From an uncultured Oscillibacter sp. (GTDB taxonomy: Bacteria; Bacillota; Clostridia; Oscillospirales; Oscillospiraceae), in contig CAJUQM010000005.1 of NCBI GenBank assembly GCA_910588005.1, positions 21,579 to 85,578 on the forward strand: a stretch of DNA of 64,000 nt, written 5' to 3'. Every line of letters starts with the position of its first letter. Positions within the stretch are counted from its first letter, which is position 1. The notes under the pieces are model-generated. The model had not been told where the DNA came from. It did not search any database and saw only the letters and a list, made by a program, of their open reading frames with translations. The position numbers and the translations under genes were made by a program. Shown in pieces: positions 17,144-25,827 of this stretch.

Positions 17144-17800
17144 ATGAACACAATCATCACCATTGGACGGCAGTTTGGCAGCGGCGGTAAAGAGATCGGA
17201 ATCCGTGTGGCCAAAGAGCTTGGCATCCCATTTTATGATAAAGAGCTTTTGCGGGAGGCCGCCAAAAAGAGCGGACTGTGCGAAAGGATTGTGGAAAACT
17301 TTGATGAGCGGCCTAAGAGCCTGCTGTACTCCATCGCCATGGACTCCTATATGTTTGCCCTGCCGGGCAGCGGACTGGGAGACTCCCTGGAACAGCAAGT
17401 GTATCTGGCAACCTTTAACACGATCCGCCACATCGCGGAGCAGGGACCCTGCGTCATGATCGGCCGCTGCGCGGACTACGCCCTGGCGGACAATCCCAAC
17501 CACCTGAGTCTGTTCGTCCATGCTCCTATCGACGTGCGGGTACAGCGGGTCGCCCAGCGGCAGAACATCACACCGGAGCGGGCCAAGACGCTCATTGCAA
17601 AAACCGACAAGCGCCGGGCCTCCTATTATGAGTACTATTCCTCTCAAAAATGGGGCGCGGTGGAGAGTTACGATTTCTGCCTGGACTCCAGCTGCCTTGG
17701 ATTGGGCGGCACGGTGGAACTGATCCGCGCCATAGTGGAGCACAAAGAGCATCCGGTGGCCAGTCCCACGGAGACCGATCCCACCCAATCCCATACATAA
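17144..17800 (+). CDS. Cytidylate-kinase-like protein
   Basis: 218 residues. P-loop NTPase of the cytidylate kinase-like group (MNTIITIGRQFGSGGKEIG; the glycine-rich loop replaces a canonical GKS). VMIGRCADYAL and the LID-type region TDKRRASYYEYY are typical of this clostridial family, which is distinct from true Cmk; the substrate is not established. Has its own promoter and terminator, so it is a single-gene unit. ATG at 17144 with GAGGAGG upstream. Confidence 0.85.
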   Translation: MNTIITIGRQFGSGGKEIGIRVAKELGIPFYDKELLREAAKKSGLCERIVENFDERPKSLLYSIAMDSYMFALPGSGLGDSLEQQVYLATFNTIRHIAEQGPCVMIGRCADYALADNPNHLSLFVHAPIDVRVQRVAQRQNITPERAKTLIAKTDKRRASYYEYYSSQKWGAVESYDFCLDSSCLGLGGTVELIRAIVEHKEHPVASPTETDPTQSHT

Positions 17801-17804
17801 ACTG

Positions 17805-17836
17805 ACAGGGGGCCTTCCGGCCCCCTGTTTTTCTTA
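17805..17836 (+). terminator. Strong intrinsic terminator
   Basis: Perfect 10-bp stem ACAGGGGGCC (17805-17814) with 17819-17828, loop TTCC, then TTTTTCTT. Confidence 0.92.
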
Positions 17837-17868
17837 TAAGCTCTTCGTCCCGGACAGTGAAAAACACT

Positions 17869-18291
17869 TTACCGCTTGTCCCATCCCTCCAAGTCATCTA
17901 CGGAGAGAACCGCCATCACCAGCGCGACCAGGAGGATAATCACATATCCCACTAATACGGTATCCATCAAAAAATCCACCAGCAGCATGGTAAAAAAAAG
18001 CGCCGCCGTATCCAACACCACCAGCAGAACCTTTGCCCACCGCATAGAGATCCTGTGCAGCATCAACAGCGCCCGTGGAAGCGCCTTGACTAAAATCTGT
18101 ACGGGAAAGCCCAGGCCCCCGCAAAAAAGAACATAAAGAATCATGCTGGAGAGAGACTCATACGCGGCTCCAAACCAGCGCATCACCATCTCGCCCGGCA
18201 GGTCAAGGGATGCCGCTACCGCCATCATCCCCGCCGCAAATACCGCGCATCCAATAAAAATCGCTATGCGCTTTTTTACCTTTTCGCCCAT
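17869..18291 (-). CDS. Small membrane protein of unknown function
   Basis: 140 residues with about four hydrophobic segments: KRIAIFIGCAVFAAGMMAVAA near the N-terminus, SSMILYVLFCGGLGFPVQIL in the middle, then VLLVVLDTAALFFTMLLVDFL and VGYVIILLVALVMAVLSV. I do not recognise a family. The reading frame extends to a TTG at 18369, but a consensus promoter occupies that stretch, so translation should start at the ATG at 18291 (weak purine-rich GGGGGAAAGG upstream). Monocistronic and convergent with the cytidylate-kinase-like gene. Confidence 0.6.
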   Translation of the reverse strand: MGEKVKKRIAIFIGCAVFAAGMMAVAASLDLPGEMVMRWFGAAYESLSSMILYVLFCGGLGFPVQILVKALPRALLMLHRISMRWAKVLLVVLDTAALFFTMLLVDFLMDTVLVGYVIILLVALVMAVLSVDDLEGWDKR

Positions 18292-18340
18292 ACGCCGCCG
18301 CTCCGCCTTTCCCCCAAAAAGTCTGTACCATATGTTGGAA

Positions 18341-18369
18341 AGTATAGCATGGCGGAGATTTTCTGTCAA
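18341..18369 (-). promoter_or_regulatory. Sigma-A promoter of the small membrane-protein gene
   Basis: On the minus strand, TTGACA (18364-18369) and TATACT (18341-18346) with a 17-base spacer, 50 bases before the chosen ATG. Confidence 0.8.
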
Positions 18370-18387
18370 CCTTGGGCAAACTCAGAA

Positions 18388-18420
18388 GAAAACAGGGGGC
18401 GAAAATCCGCCCCCTGCTTT
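18388..18420 (-). terminator. Terminator of the 60-residue ORF
   Basis: Reading leftward, CAGGGGGCG pairs with CGCCCCCTG (about 18395-18419), followed by TTTTCTTCT. It directly follows the stop codon at 18421. Confidence 0.75.
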
Positions 18421-18603
18421 CTATAGGATGTGCTCTTCACAGAAGTTATCCAATACCCGAAAGCCCATGTCCTCCGGCGCGGCCACCTGAAATTTCGCAA
18501 TGGTCACGGGATCAAAGATGGGACACATACGCTTTTCCGGCTCCAGCCGCAAAAATGGCTTGCCATCCGACAGATTATTGACCGCCTCTTTGTGGTCCGG
18601 CAT
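18421..18603 (-). CDS. Small hypothetical protein
   Basis: 60 residues (MPDHKEAVNNLSDGKPFLRL... ending in DNFCEEHIL). No family recognised. Support for it being real: a terminator sits right at its stop codon, and GGGGTGA precedes the ATG. The frame continues upstream to a GTG/ATG near 18696 through a Cys/Arg-rich stretch without a ribosome binding site; it may be the remnant of a longer gene. The interval 18604-18928 holds no other gene that I can support. Confidence 0.4.
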   Translation of the reverse strand: MPDHKEAVNNLSDGKPFLRLEPEKRMCPIFDPVTIAKFQVAAPEDMGFRVLDNFCEEHIL

Positions 18604-18928
18604 AAAATCACCCCGGCAGTAGTATGGACAGAGCCGCCGGAAATATGATTTCACACCGAAACGCAAAATATTGTCTTGCAGACCAAAAAGACGCACATAG
18701 GAGGTCTGCAGTCAAAGGGGCGTTGTTATCAATTAAAGTTGGAAACGGCTAAACACCCTCACCCAAGCCTGCACAGCAACGCCTCTCAATATGCGATTAT
18801 AACAAATATGGAAACAGCTTTACAGCAGATGCGCCAAATATTGATGAAACCTGCGATAAGCGGCATTACAGACACGGTCTGCCTTCCCTTGCAAATGATC
18901 TCGTGGCCCCCTTTTCTCTGTAGATGGT

Positions 18929-19582
18929 CTATGACTCTTCGTTCATCAAACGGACACCGGCCTCCTTATCGCCTGCCACAATTAAATGGGCGTCCGGCTG
19001 GAAACAGTAATCCGGACTCAGCAGAGGAACGATCTCATCCCCGTCCTTCACACCCAGAATATTGACGTTGTAGCGGCGGCGGACATCCATTTCCATCACT
19101 GTGCGGCCCTCCCACTCCCGTGGCGTCTCAATCTCAAAGACCGCGTATTTGGGCGTCAGCTCAAAATAGTCAAAAGCATTCCGGGCGGAAAAGCGCACGG
19201 CGGCCCGGGAGGCCATATCCATCTCCGTATGAATCACATAATCCGCGCCGATCTTCTTCAAAAACTTGATCTGCCGCTCATGATCCGCCCGGGCCACCAC
19301 GCATTTCGCCCCCAGCTCCTTTAAGGTTGCGGTAGCCTCCAATGAACACTGGAAATCATCCCGCACGCAGACAAAACACACGTCAAAATTCCGAATCCCC
19401 AGAGAGGCCAGCACCTGTTCGTCCTGGCAGTCCCCCACGCAGGCGGCAGTAGCCACAGAGGCCAGCCGCGCCACCTGCTCCTCATCCTGATCCAGAATCA
19501 TCACCTCATTGCCAAGCTCCGCCAGACATCTGGTTAAATGCCGGCCAAACCGGCCGAGTCCTACCACCAAAAAAGATTTCAT
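18929..19582 (-). CDS. ktrA: Potassium uptake regulator KtrA/TrkA
   Basis: 217 residues. RCK_N Rossmann domain with the nucleotide loop VVGLGRFGRHL (residues 6-16) and acidic ILDQDEEQV at the end of strand 2, followed by an RCK_C domain (residues ~140-217), the module that binds cyclic-di-AMP in several Firmicute KtrA proteins. It forms the cytoplasmic gating ring on KtrB. It lies 11 bases downstream of ktrB in the same operon. Confidence 0.93.
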   Translation of the reverse strand: MKSFLVVGLGRFGRHLTRCLAELGNEVMILDQDEEQVARLASVATAACVGDCQDEQVLASLGIRNFDVCFVCVRDDFQCSLEATATLKELGAKCVVARADHERQIKFLKKIGADYVIHTEMDMASRAAVRFSARNAFDYFELTPKYAVFEIETPREWEGRTVMEMDVRRRYNVNILGVKDGDEIVPLLSPDYCFQPDAHLIVAGDKEAGVRLMNEES

Positions 19583-19593
19583 TCCAATCTCCC

Positions 19594-20922
19594 CTATCCG
19601 ATCAGGATTTTTTCCGGAATATTCCGCAGCTTAGGCTGGGGACGGTCCCGCGTCACGGCCATGGCCACAGACATGCTGCCCACCCGGCCGGCAAACATCA
19701 TCAGCAGTACCACCAGCTTGGAGACCTCCGGCAAATAGGGCGTCACACCACGGGTCAGTCCCACAGTACCCATAGCGGAGATGGCCTCAAACAAGGCGCT
19801 GTCCAAAGAAATGCCTTGAAGGCACATGACCATGGTCCCCACAAGACATGCCAAAAAGAAAATGCTCACCGTGGAGTAGGCCTTTTGAATGGTGGCCGTA
19901 TCCAGACGGCGGCGAAATACATTCACATCCTCTTTCCGCCGCACTTGGGCAACAGCGCTCAAAAACAGCACGGAGATGGTATTCACTTTTGCGCCGCCGC
20001 CGGTAGAACCGGAACCCGCGCCAATAAACATCAAAACCATCGTCAGCAGCGTGCCGCTTTGACTCAGCGCTGTCAAGGGAGCCGTATTAAACCCTGCCGT
20101 CCGGCAGGTGACGGATTGGAACGCCGCCATCAGTGCCCGTTGAGGTGCAGAACTCCCCGCAAAAGCGTAATCCTTCTCTAAAAAATAGAAGGCCGCGGCC
20201 CCTCCCGCAAAAAGCAGCGTGGTAGAAAACAGCACAATCTTAGAGTGCAGCCGCCAGCGGCGGATCTGCCATCTGTGGGTCAGCAGGTCATCCCACACCA
20301 AAAATCCCAGACCGCCGCAAATGACCAGTGCCATCAAAACGATGTTGGGAAGCGGCTCTCCGGCGACGGTGGACAGAGACGTCCCCGTTCCCAGCAGGTC
20401 GAATCCGGCGTTGCAAAAGGAGGAGACCGCATGGAATAAGGACATCCAAAGTCCCCGTCCCAAGCCATACCGGGGGCAAAACCACAGCGCCAGCAGCACG
20501 GCTCCCACACCTTCACAGGTGAGCGTCACCCGGATTGCCAAACGGGTCAACCGCACTACGCCGCCCATCTGCAAAGCGCCCACGCTATCCATTAAAATCG
20601 ACCGTTGGCGCAGTCCGATGCGGCGGTGAAGCAGGATCGCCACCAGAATCGAAACCGTCATAAATCCCATTCCGCCCACTTGAATCAGCAGCAGAATAAC
20701 CGCTTGTCCAAAGAGTGTAAACTGGGTGTAAGTATCGTATAACACCAGTCCTGTGACACAGGACGCGGAGGCCGATGTAAAGAGGGCGTCCAAAAACGGC
20801 AAAGCCCTTCCATCCCGAGAGGCCAACGGCAGGGCCAGCAGCACGCCGCCCAGCATGATCAACGCGGCAAACCCCACCGCCAGAGTTTGGACGGCGTTTA
20901 ATTGGATACGGCGTCGAACCAT
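19594..20922 (-). CDS. ktrB: Potassium transporter membrane subunit KtrB/TrkH
   Basis: 442 residues, four M1-P-M2 repeats. Selectivity loops are recognisable (ASCVTGLVLYDT, SSFCNAGFDL, TCRTAGFNTAPL, AMGTVGLTRGV) with their conserved Gly. Takes up K+ with Na+ coupling. The ATG at 20922 has GGAG upstream; the frame extends five codons further without support. Operon with ktrA; divergent from the BusR-like osmoregulation operon. Confidence 0.93.
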   Translation of the reverse strand: MVRRRIQLNAVQTLAVGFAALIMLGGVLLALPLASRDGRALPFLDALFTSASASCVTGLVLYDTYTQFTLFGQAVILLLIQVGGMGFMTVSILVAILLHRRIGLRQRSILMDSVGALQMGGVVRLTRLAIRVTLTCEGVGAVLLALWFCPRYGLGRGLWMSLFHAVSSFCNAGFDLLGTGTSLSTVAGEPLPNIVLMALVICGGLGFLVWDDLLTHRWQIRRWRLHSKIVLFSTTLLFAGGAAAFYFLEKDYAFAGSSAPQRALMAAFQSVTCRTAGFNTAPLTALSQSGTLLTMVLMFIGAGSGSTGGGAKVNTISVLFLSAVAQVRRKEDVNVFRRRLDTATIQKAYSTVSIFFLACLVGTMVMCLQGISLDSALFEAISAMGTVGLTRGVTPYLPEVSKLVVLLMMFAGRVGSMSVAMAVTRDRPQPKLRNIPEKILIG

Positions 20923-21145
20923 GGCAATCTCCTGCAAAAGCTATGTAATCCGGCGGAGACAGGTCTCCCCCGCTTTGGTGTATTATACGCCTTCCGGCGG
21001 CGGTATGCAAGGCACGGCCACAGAATTTTTCCTCTTCCCGGCGGGCCGCGCAAAAAACACCTTCCAAATGACATATTTTTGTTTTTTTTCAAGAAATATT
21101 TTCTTTCTCGCCTGTTTATTAACAAAAATTTAACTGCCGCTCATA

Positions 21146-21174
21146 TTTACTTTCTAGAGTTGTCAGTATATAAT
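21146..21174 (+). promoter_or_regulatory. Sigma-A promoter of the busR-opu operon
   Basis: TTTACT at 21146-21151 and TATAAT at 21169-21174, 17-base spacer. TTGTCAG and ATTGTCTC repeats around the -10 could be operator half-sites. Confidence 0.7.
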
Positions 21175-21212
21175 TGTCTCATCAACCCATTACCAAAAAG
21201 GTGGTTTCCCCA

Positions 21213-21872
21213 ATGAATCAAACGGTTGTCCCCACTCAATACCTGCAAATCGCCCTGGATCTGGCCCGGCGCATAGCCAGCGGGGAATTGCCGGAAGGCA
21301 GCCGCGTCTATGGCCGCTCTATGATGGCGTCGGAGTATAACGTATCGCCGGAGACCATCCGCCGCGCTCTGCGGCTGCTGGCAGACATGAGGGTGGTACA
21401 GGTCAAGCCCCAGAGCGGGGCTGTGGTTCTCTCCGCCGACAGCGCCCGCCGGTATATTGAAAATTTTGAAGAGAGCGCCGATATCCGCTCCCTGCGGACA
21501 CAGCTGAAAGAACTGATGGCGGAGTATACCGACCTTCACCGCCGCATGAGTGAAACAGTCAACGCCCTGGTCAAACGCCGGGACGCCTTCACCGCCCCTG
21601 GTGAGCCTCTTCCCAACTACGGGGTCACCGTCCCAAAGGACTCTCCCTGCCTGGGTAAGAGTATAGGGGCGCTGAAATTCTGGCAGTCCACCGGCGCCAC
21701 AATTGTGGCCATCCGGAGGGGACAGACCGTGATTCTCTCCCCTGGTCCCTATGCGGAGCTATACGCCGGAGACGTAGTCATCCTGGTTGGCAACTCCGCT
21801 GCGGCAGAGGCCGCCTGCAATCTTATCACCGCAAAGGAGCAATGGAATGATTCAATTTCAAAATGTCTGTAA
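21213..21872 (+). CDS. BusR-like GntR regulator with RCK_C (TrkA-C) domain
   Basis: 219 residues. N-terminal GntR winged helix (SRVYGRSMMASEYNVSPETIRRAL), a coiled-coil of about 50 residues (SLRTQLKELMAEYTDLHRRM), and a C-terminal RCK_C domain (CLGKSIGALKFWQSTGATI ... LYAGDVVILVGN). This is the architecture of BusR, a repressor of betaine uptake that binds DNA when loaded with cyclic-di-AMP. It is the first gene of the operon encoding a betaine-type ABC transporter, so autoregulation and osmotic control are likely. The ATG at 21213 has AAAGGTGG upstream. Overlaps the ATPase gene by 26 bases. Confidence 0.85.
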   Translation: MNQTVVPTQYLQIALDLARRIASGELPEGSRVYGRSMMASEYNVSPETIRRALRLLADMRVVQVKPQSGAVVLSADSARRYIENFEESADIRSLRTQLKELMAEYTDLHRRMSETVNALVKRRDAFTAPGEPLPNYGVTVPKDSPCLGKSIGALKFWQSTGATIVAIRRGQTVILSPGPYAELYAGDVVILVGNSAAAEAACNLITAKEQWNDSISKCL

Positions 21873-22959
21873 AAGCTACGGCAAAACCCCTGTTCTAAAA
21901 AATGTAAGCTTCACCATCCCAGATGGACAGTTCGTCATCCTCATCGGTCCCTCCGGCTGCGGTAAGACCACCACCATGAAAATGATCAACCGGCTGCTGG
22001 AGCCGGACAGCGGCTCTATCCTCATTGACGGAAAAGACATCCGCGCCTCCGACAAGGTAAGCCTGCGGCGCCACATCGGCTATGTCATTCAGCAGATCGG
22101 CCTGTTCCCCAACATGACAGTGGCGCAAAACATCTGCGTTGTGCCAAAACTTTTGAAATTTGACCGGACCAGATGTGAAGATATTGTCCGGGAGCTTCTG
22201 CAAATGGTGGATATGGAGTCCTATGCGGACAAATATCCCTCGGAACTCTCCGGCGGGCAGCAGCAGCGCATCGGCGTGCTGCGGGCGCTGGCCGCCTCCC
22301 CGCCGGTCGTGCTGATGGACGAACCCTTCAGCGCCCTGGACCCCATGACCCGGGAGAGCCTGCAGGACGAGGTAAAAAACCTCCAGCAAAAGCTGAACAA
22401 GACCATTGTTTTCGTCAGTCACGACATGGATGAGGCGCTGAAACTGGCCGACATCATCATCTTTATGGCCGGCGGAGAGGTTGTTCAGATGGCCTCTCCG
22501 GAGGAGATGCTGGAGCACCCTGCCAACAGCCTGGTGCGGGACTTTTTGGGCAAGCACACCACCGGAGACGCCGCCCCCTCCACAGTGGAGAGCTTCATGC
22601 GCACCAACGTCCTCAGCGTCAAACGGAACCGCGGCGTACTGGAGTGCGCAGAGCGCATGGCCCGGGGCAGCGTGGACACCCTGCTGGTCACCGACGAGCA
22701 GAAGCGGTACTTAGGCACTGTCTCCATTGGAGACATCCGCCACTGGGGACAGAGCCTCCAGAGCATCGAACCGCTGATTCGCCAGACTGCCCGCACCGTC
22801 CGGGTAGGAGACGACGCCAGAGAGAGCTTTGACTACCTTCTGGACTCCGGCGCACCCTATGTGGTGGTCCTCAATGAGGACGAAACCATTGCCGGTATCG
22901 TCACCAAGACCAGCGTGGCCCGGTCCGTGGCCCAGAGTCTGTGGGGGGACGCCACATGA
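21847..22959 (+). CDS. opuCA: Glycine betaine/choline-type ABC transporter ATPase with CBS domains
   Basis: 370 residues. Walker A GPSGCGKTTT, Q-loop QQIGLF, signature LSGGQQQRIG, Walker B VVLMDEP and H-loop VSHDMDEAL in order, then a pair of CBS motifs (residues ~255-365) that tune betaine transporters to ionic strength or nucleotides. The start at 21847 lies inside the upstream gene with GGAG seven bases before it, so translation is coupled. The following gene overlaps its stop codon as ATGA. Confidence 0.92.
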   Translation: MIQFQNVCKSYGKTPVLKNVSFTIPDGQFVILIGPSGCGKTTTMKMINRLLEPDSGSILIDGKDIRASDKVSLRRHIGYVIQQIGLFPNMTVAQNICVVPKLLKFDRTRCEDIVRELLQMVDMESYADKYPSELSGGQQQRIGVLRALAASPPVVLMDEPFSALDPMTRESLQDEVKNLQQKLNKTIVFVSHDMDEALKLADIIIFMAGGEVVQMASPEEMLEHPANSLVRDFLGKHTTGDAAPSTVESFMRTNVLSVKRNRGVLECAERMARGSVDTLLVTDEQKRYLGTVSIGDIRHWGQSLQSIEPLIRQTARTVRVGDDARESFDYLLDSGAPYVVVLNEDETIAGIVTKTSVARSVAQSLWGDAT

Positions 22960-23597
22960 GAGAACTGATCGCCCTCTACGGCGCAAGACTTGCCACCGAT
23001 CTCCTCGTACACACCGCCTTTGTGCTGGCCTCTGTGGCCGCCGGTTTCGCTCTAGGGCTGACCTTCGGCGTGCTGCTCTCCCGCGTTCCAAGGTGGTCCG
23101 GCGTCATTCTGCCTGTGATCTCCGTATTTCAAACCATTCCGGGCCTGGTGTTTATCGGACTGCTGTTTCTATGGCTGGGCATGGTGCCTGCCACCGTGAT
23201 TACCGCGCTGTCCATCTACGCCATGTTTCCGGTGCTGAAAAACACCTACACCGGGATCTTAGGAGTAGAGCGGCAATATGTGGAGGCCGCCAGAGGCTGC
23301 GGCATGTCCCATCTCCAGACTCTGGTCAAGGTGGAACTGCCGCTGGCCATGCCCACCATTATCGCAGGGCTGCGGATGTCCGCCATTTATACCGTCTCCT
23401 GGGCCGTACTGGCGGCGATGATCGGTCAAGGCGGCCTGGGCGAGTTGATCTACCAGGGCACAAACTCCAACAACAATACCCTGATCTTGCTGGGCGCCAT
23501 TCCGGCGGCCCTTCTGGCAGTTGTAATCGGGGCGCTGATTGATCTGCTCCAAAAGAAGGTTACCCCCCGGGGCCTGCGAAAGGGGGCGGGCAGATGA
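22956..23597 (+). CDS. opuCB: Betaine-type ABC transporter permease
   Basis: 213 residues, six predicted membrane segments and the ATPase-contact EAA loop (YVEAARGCGMSHLQTLVKVELPL). OpuCB/OpuBB-type; carries the osmoprotectant through the membrane with the fused permease encoded next. ATGA overlap with opuCA and with the following gene shows tight coupling. Confidence 0.92.
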   Translation: MRELIALYGARLATDLLVHTAFVLASVAAGFALGLTFGVLLSRVPRWSGVILPVISVFQTIPGLVFIGLLFLWLGMVPATVITALSIYAMFPVLKNTYTGILGVERQYVEAARGCGMSHLQTLVKVELPLAMPTIIAGLRMSAIYTVSWAVLAAMIGQGGLGELIYQGTNSNNNTLILLGAIPAALLAVVIGALIDLLQKKVTPRGLRKGAGR

Positions 23598-25111
23598 CCT
23601 GGGCACTGGTCTGCGAACATCTGTTTATTGTGCTGGCCTCCTGTATCCTATCCATCGCCGCGGGACTTCCCCTGGGCATTTTGGCCTATACCTGCCCAAA
23701 GGCCCGGGCCGTGGTTCTGCGGACGGTGGACCTGCTCCAGACAATTCCCTCCCTGGCCCTGCTGGGCATTATCATGGTGTTCCTCGGCGCCGGAAAAGCC
23801 ACTGTCATCACCGGCATCACACTGTACTCTCTTCTGCCGATTGTGCGCAACACCTGCTTGGGGCTTCAAGAGGTGGACCCCGGTGTAAAAGAGGCCGCCC
23901 GGGGCATGGGCATGAGCAAGCCCTACCGGACGCTGATGGTAGAATTCCCCCTGGCCTTCCCCACCGTGTTTACCGGCGTCCGCATCGCAGTGGTCAATGC
24001 CATCGGCACCGCTGTGTTTGCCGCCTTTGTGGGCGGCGGCGGCCTGGGCGGTATCATCAACCAGGGGATTCGTGTTCAGGATCTGGAGCTGATTCTCTCC
24101 GGCACCGGGGTATTGATGGTCATCGCCGTGCTGCTGGACCTGCTGATGGGCTGGGTTGAGAGAACCATGCGCAGCCGCCGGGGCGGCGGCAGAGCTATGT
24201 GGATTTCCGCCGGAGCAGTGGTCCTGGCCTTTATTCTCCTGCTTCCATACGGCATAAACCGCGGAGGCGGTGAAGAAGAACTGCTCCTCTATGACGGCGA
24301 CTACAGCGAAACCCAAATCATGCACCATATGGTCAAATTTCTGGTGGAGGACCGAACAAATCTCACCGTTGCCATCCGGGACCAAATGTCCCAGGTGAAC
24401 AACTTCAAATCCCTGATCGGGGAAAGCCCCACCTGCGATATGATGATCTCCTACGACGGCACGGTGCTGACCACCTTCCTCCAGCTGGACACCGCCGACG
24501 TGCCGGACGGCACATCCATCTATGACTACGCCAACCAAACCGCCGGTGAGCGCTACGGACTGCGTCTGCTAAAGCAGCTGGGCTTTGACAACACCTATGC
24601 CATTGCGGTGCCTCAAAACATTGCGGATCACTACGGTCTGGAGACTGTCAGCGACCTTATTCCCGTGGCGGACCAGCTGGTTTTCGGCGCGGAGCATGAG
24701 TTCTTCACCCAGGAGGGCAGCATGAAATACGGTCCCTTTACCCAATTTTACGGTCTGACATTCAAAGACCAGCTGTCCGTGGACGTGAGTCTCAAATACG
24801 CCGCTGCTGAAAAGGGCAGCTTTGACGTCACCGAGGTCTACGCCACCGACGGCTTGAACCGGAAGGCCGGCCTCAAGGTACTAGAGGACGATCTAAACTT
24901 TTTCCCGGACTACAACGGCGCGTTTCTGGTGCGGGAGGACACCTTTCAAAAATTTGCCCAGACCGCCCCGAATTTGGAGGAGATCTTAAATCTATTGGCC
25001 GGGCAGATTGCCAACGAGGATATGGTGGAGATGACGTATCAGGTGGATGTCATGGGCCGCCCTGTTGACGAAGTGGCCCATGAGTTCCTCCAAACCAGAG
25101 GACTTTTATAA
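23594..25111 (+). CDS. Fused permease and osmoprotectant-binding protein
   Basis: 505 residues joining the OpuCD-type permease (residues 1-~200, EAA loop VKEAARGMGMSKPYRTLMVEFPL) to an OpuCC/QAT-type substrate-binding domain (residues ~225-505) through a last membrane helix (ISAGAVVLAFILLLPYGI). The binding domain contains the usual two lobes. The fusion tethers the receptor to the transporter, as in OpuA/BusAB systems of other Firmicutes. Ligand (betaine, carnitine, choline or proline betaine) is not resolved. Confidence 0.9.
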   Translation: MTWALVCEHLFIVLASCILSIAAGLPLGILAYTCPKARAVVLRTVDLLQTIPSLALLGIIMVFLGAGKATVITGITLYSLLPIVRNTCLGLQEVDPGVKEAARGMGMSKPYRTLMVEFPLAFPTVFTGVRIAVVNAIGTAVFAAFVGGGGLGGIINQGIRVQDLELILSGTGVLMVIAVLLDLLMGWVERTMRSRRGGGRAMWISAGAVVLAFILLLPYGINRGGGEEELLLYDGDYSETQIMHHMVKFLVEDRTNLTVAIRDQMSQVNNFKSLIGESPTCDMMISYDGTVLTTFLQLDTADVPDGTSIYDYANQTAGERYGLRLLKQLGFDNTYAIAVPQNIADHYGLETVSDLIPVADQLVFGAEHEFFTQEGSMKYGPFTQFYGLTFKDQLSVDVSLKYAAAEKGSFDVTEVYATDGLNRKAGLKVLEDDLNFFPDYNGAFLVREDTFQKFAQTAPNLEEILNLLAGQIANEDMVEMTYQVDVMGRPVDEVAHEFLQTRGLL

Positions 25112-25114
25112 GCC

Positions 25115-25194
25115 AAAATTAGGAATTAGGAATCATGGGGAAGCGCGGACATCCCGTATGCCGGTTAATTCCCCTATTCCCAATTCCTAATTTT
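25115..25194. repeat. Imperfect inverted repeat with TAGGAATTAGGAAT arms; likely terminator
   Basis: The arm 25115-25140 and the arm 25171-25194 are near-perfect reverse complements around a 30-base loop, and the right arm runs into TTTTTTGCTCTTTTTG. It follows the opu operon and may serve as its terminator; arms of this AT-rich repeated wording also recall small interspersed repeats. Confidence 0.6.
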
Positions 25195-25204
25195 TTGCTC
25201 TTTT

Positions 25205-25232
25205 TGAAACCTCCGGGACATTTTGCCGTCTA
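25205..25232 (+). promoter_or_regulatory. ECF-type promoter, probably autoregulatory
   Basis: TGAAAC at 25205-25210, a 16-base spacer, and CGTCTA at 25227-25232, just ahead of a sigma-factor gene. This is the SigW/SigM-like ECF pattern and would let the sigma factor read its own gene. Confidence 0.7.
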
Positions 25233-25266
25233 TACTATTAAAACACCCAAGAAAGGAGGCGGAAAT

Positions 25267-25827
25267 ATGGACGACAGCACGATCATCGACCTATACTGGA
25301 GCCGGGACCAGCGGGCCATTGAGGAAACTGCCGGAAAATACGGTTCATTTCTCTTCTCCCTGGTGTGGAACATCCTCCGCAGCCACAGCGACACGGAGGA
25401 GTGCGTCAACGATACCTATCTGCGGACTTGGAATGCGATTCCCCCGGCACGGCCCACGGCATTTCGGGCCTGGCTGGGCCGGATCGCCAGGAATCTGTCT
25501 CTGGACCGCTGGAAACAGAGCCGGACGCAAAAGCGGGGCGGCGATGCCATGGAGATACTGCTGGGCGAACTGGACGACTGCGTCCCCTCTCCGCACAGAG
25601 TGGAAAAGCAACTGGAGGATCAGGAGATTGCATCTTTGGTCAGCGGTTTTTTACGGCGTCTCCCGGCGGAGAGCCGCACGATCTTCCTGCGGCGGTACTG
25701 GTACGGTCAGGATCTGGCGGACATCGCGGCGGAACTGAGGTGCGGTATTGGAAAGGTCAAATCCTCTCTCTTCCGCACCCGAAAGGCCCTGCGGGCCTAT
25801 TTGGAACAGGAGGGCATAACTTTATGA
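25267..25827 (+). CDS. ECF-type RNA polymerase sigma factor
   Basis: 186 residues with regions 2 and 4 only. Region 2: SLVWNILRSHSDTEECVNDTYLRTW and the promoter-melting ARNLSLDRWK. Region 4: LPAESRTIFLRRYWYGQDLADIAAEL with the helix-turn-helix CGIGKVKSSLFRTRKAL. ATG at 25267 after AAAGGAGGCGG. It overlaps the next gene (ATGA), whose product looks like its membrane partner. Probably an envelope-stress regulator; signal unknown. Confidence 0.92.
   Translation: MDDSTIIDLYWSRDQRAIEETAGKYGSFLFSLVWNILRSHSDTEECVNDTYLRTWNAIPPARPTAFRAWLGRIARNLSLDRWKQSRTQKRGGDAMEILLGELDDCVPSPHRVEKQLEDQEIASLVSGFLRRLPAESRTIFLRRYWYGQDLADIAAELRCGIGKVKSSLFRTRKALRAYLEQEGITL

Noticed and set aside
18292..18369. Extended N-terminus of the small membrane protein from the TTG at 18369
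   Set aside because: The TTG is part of the TTGACA -35 box and the frame crosses the -10, so this stretch is promoter.
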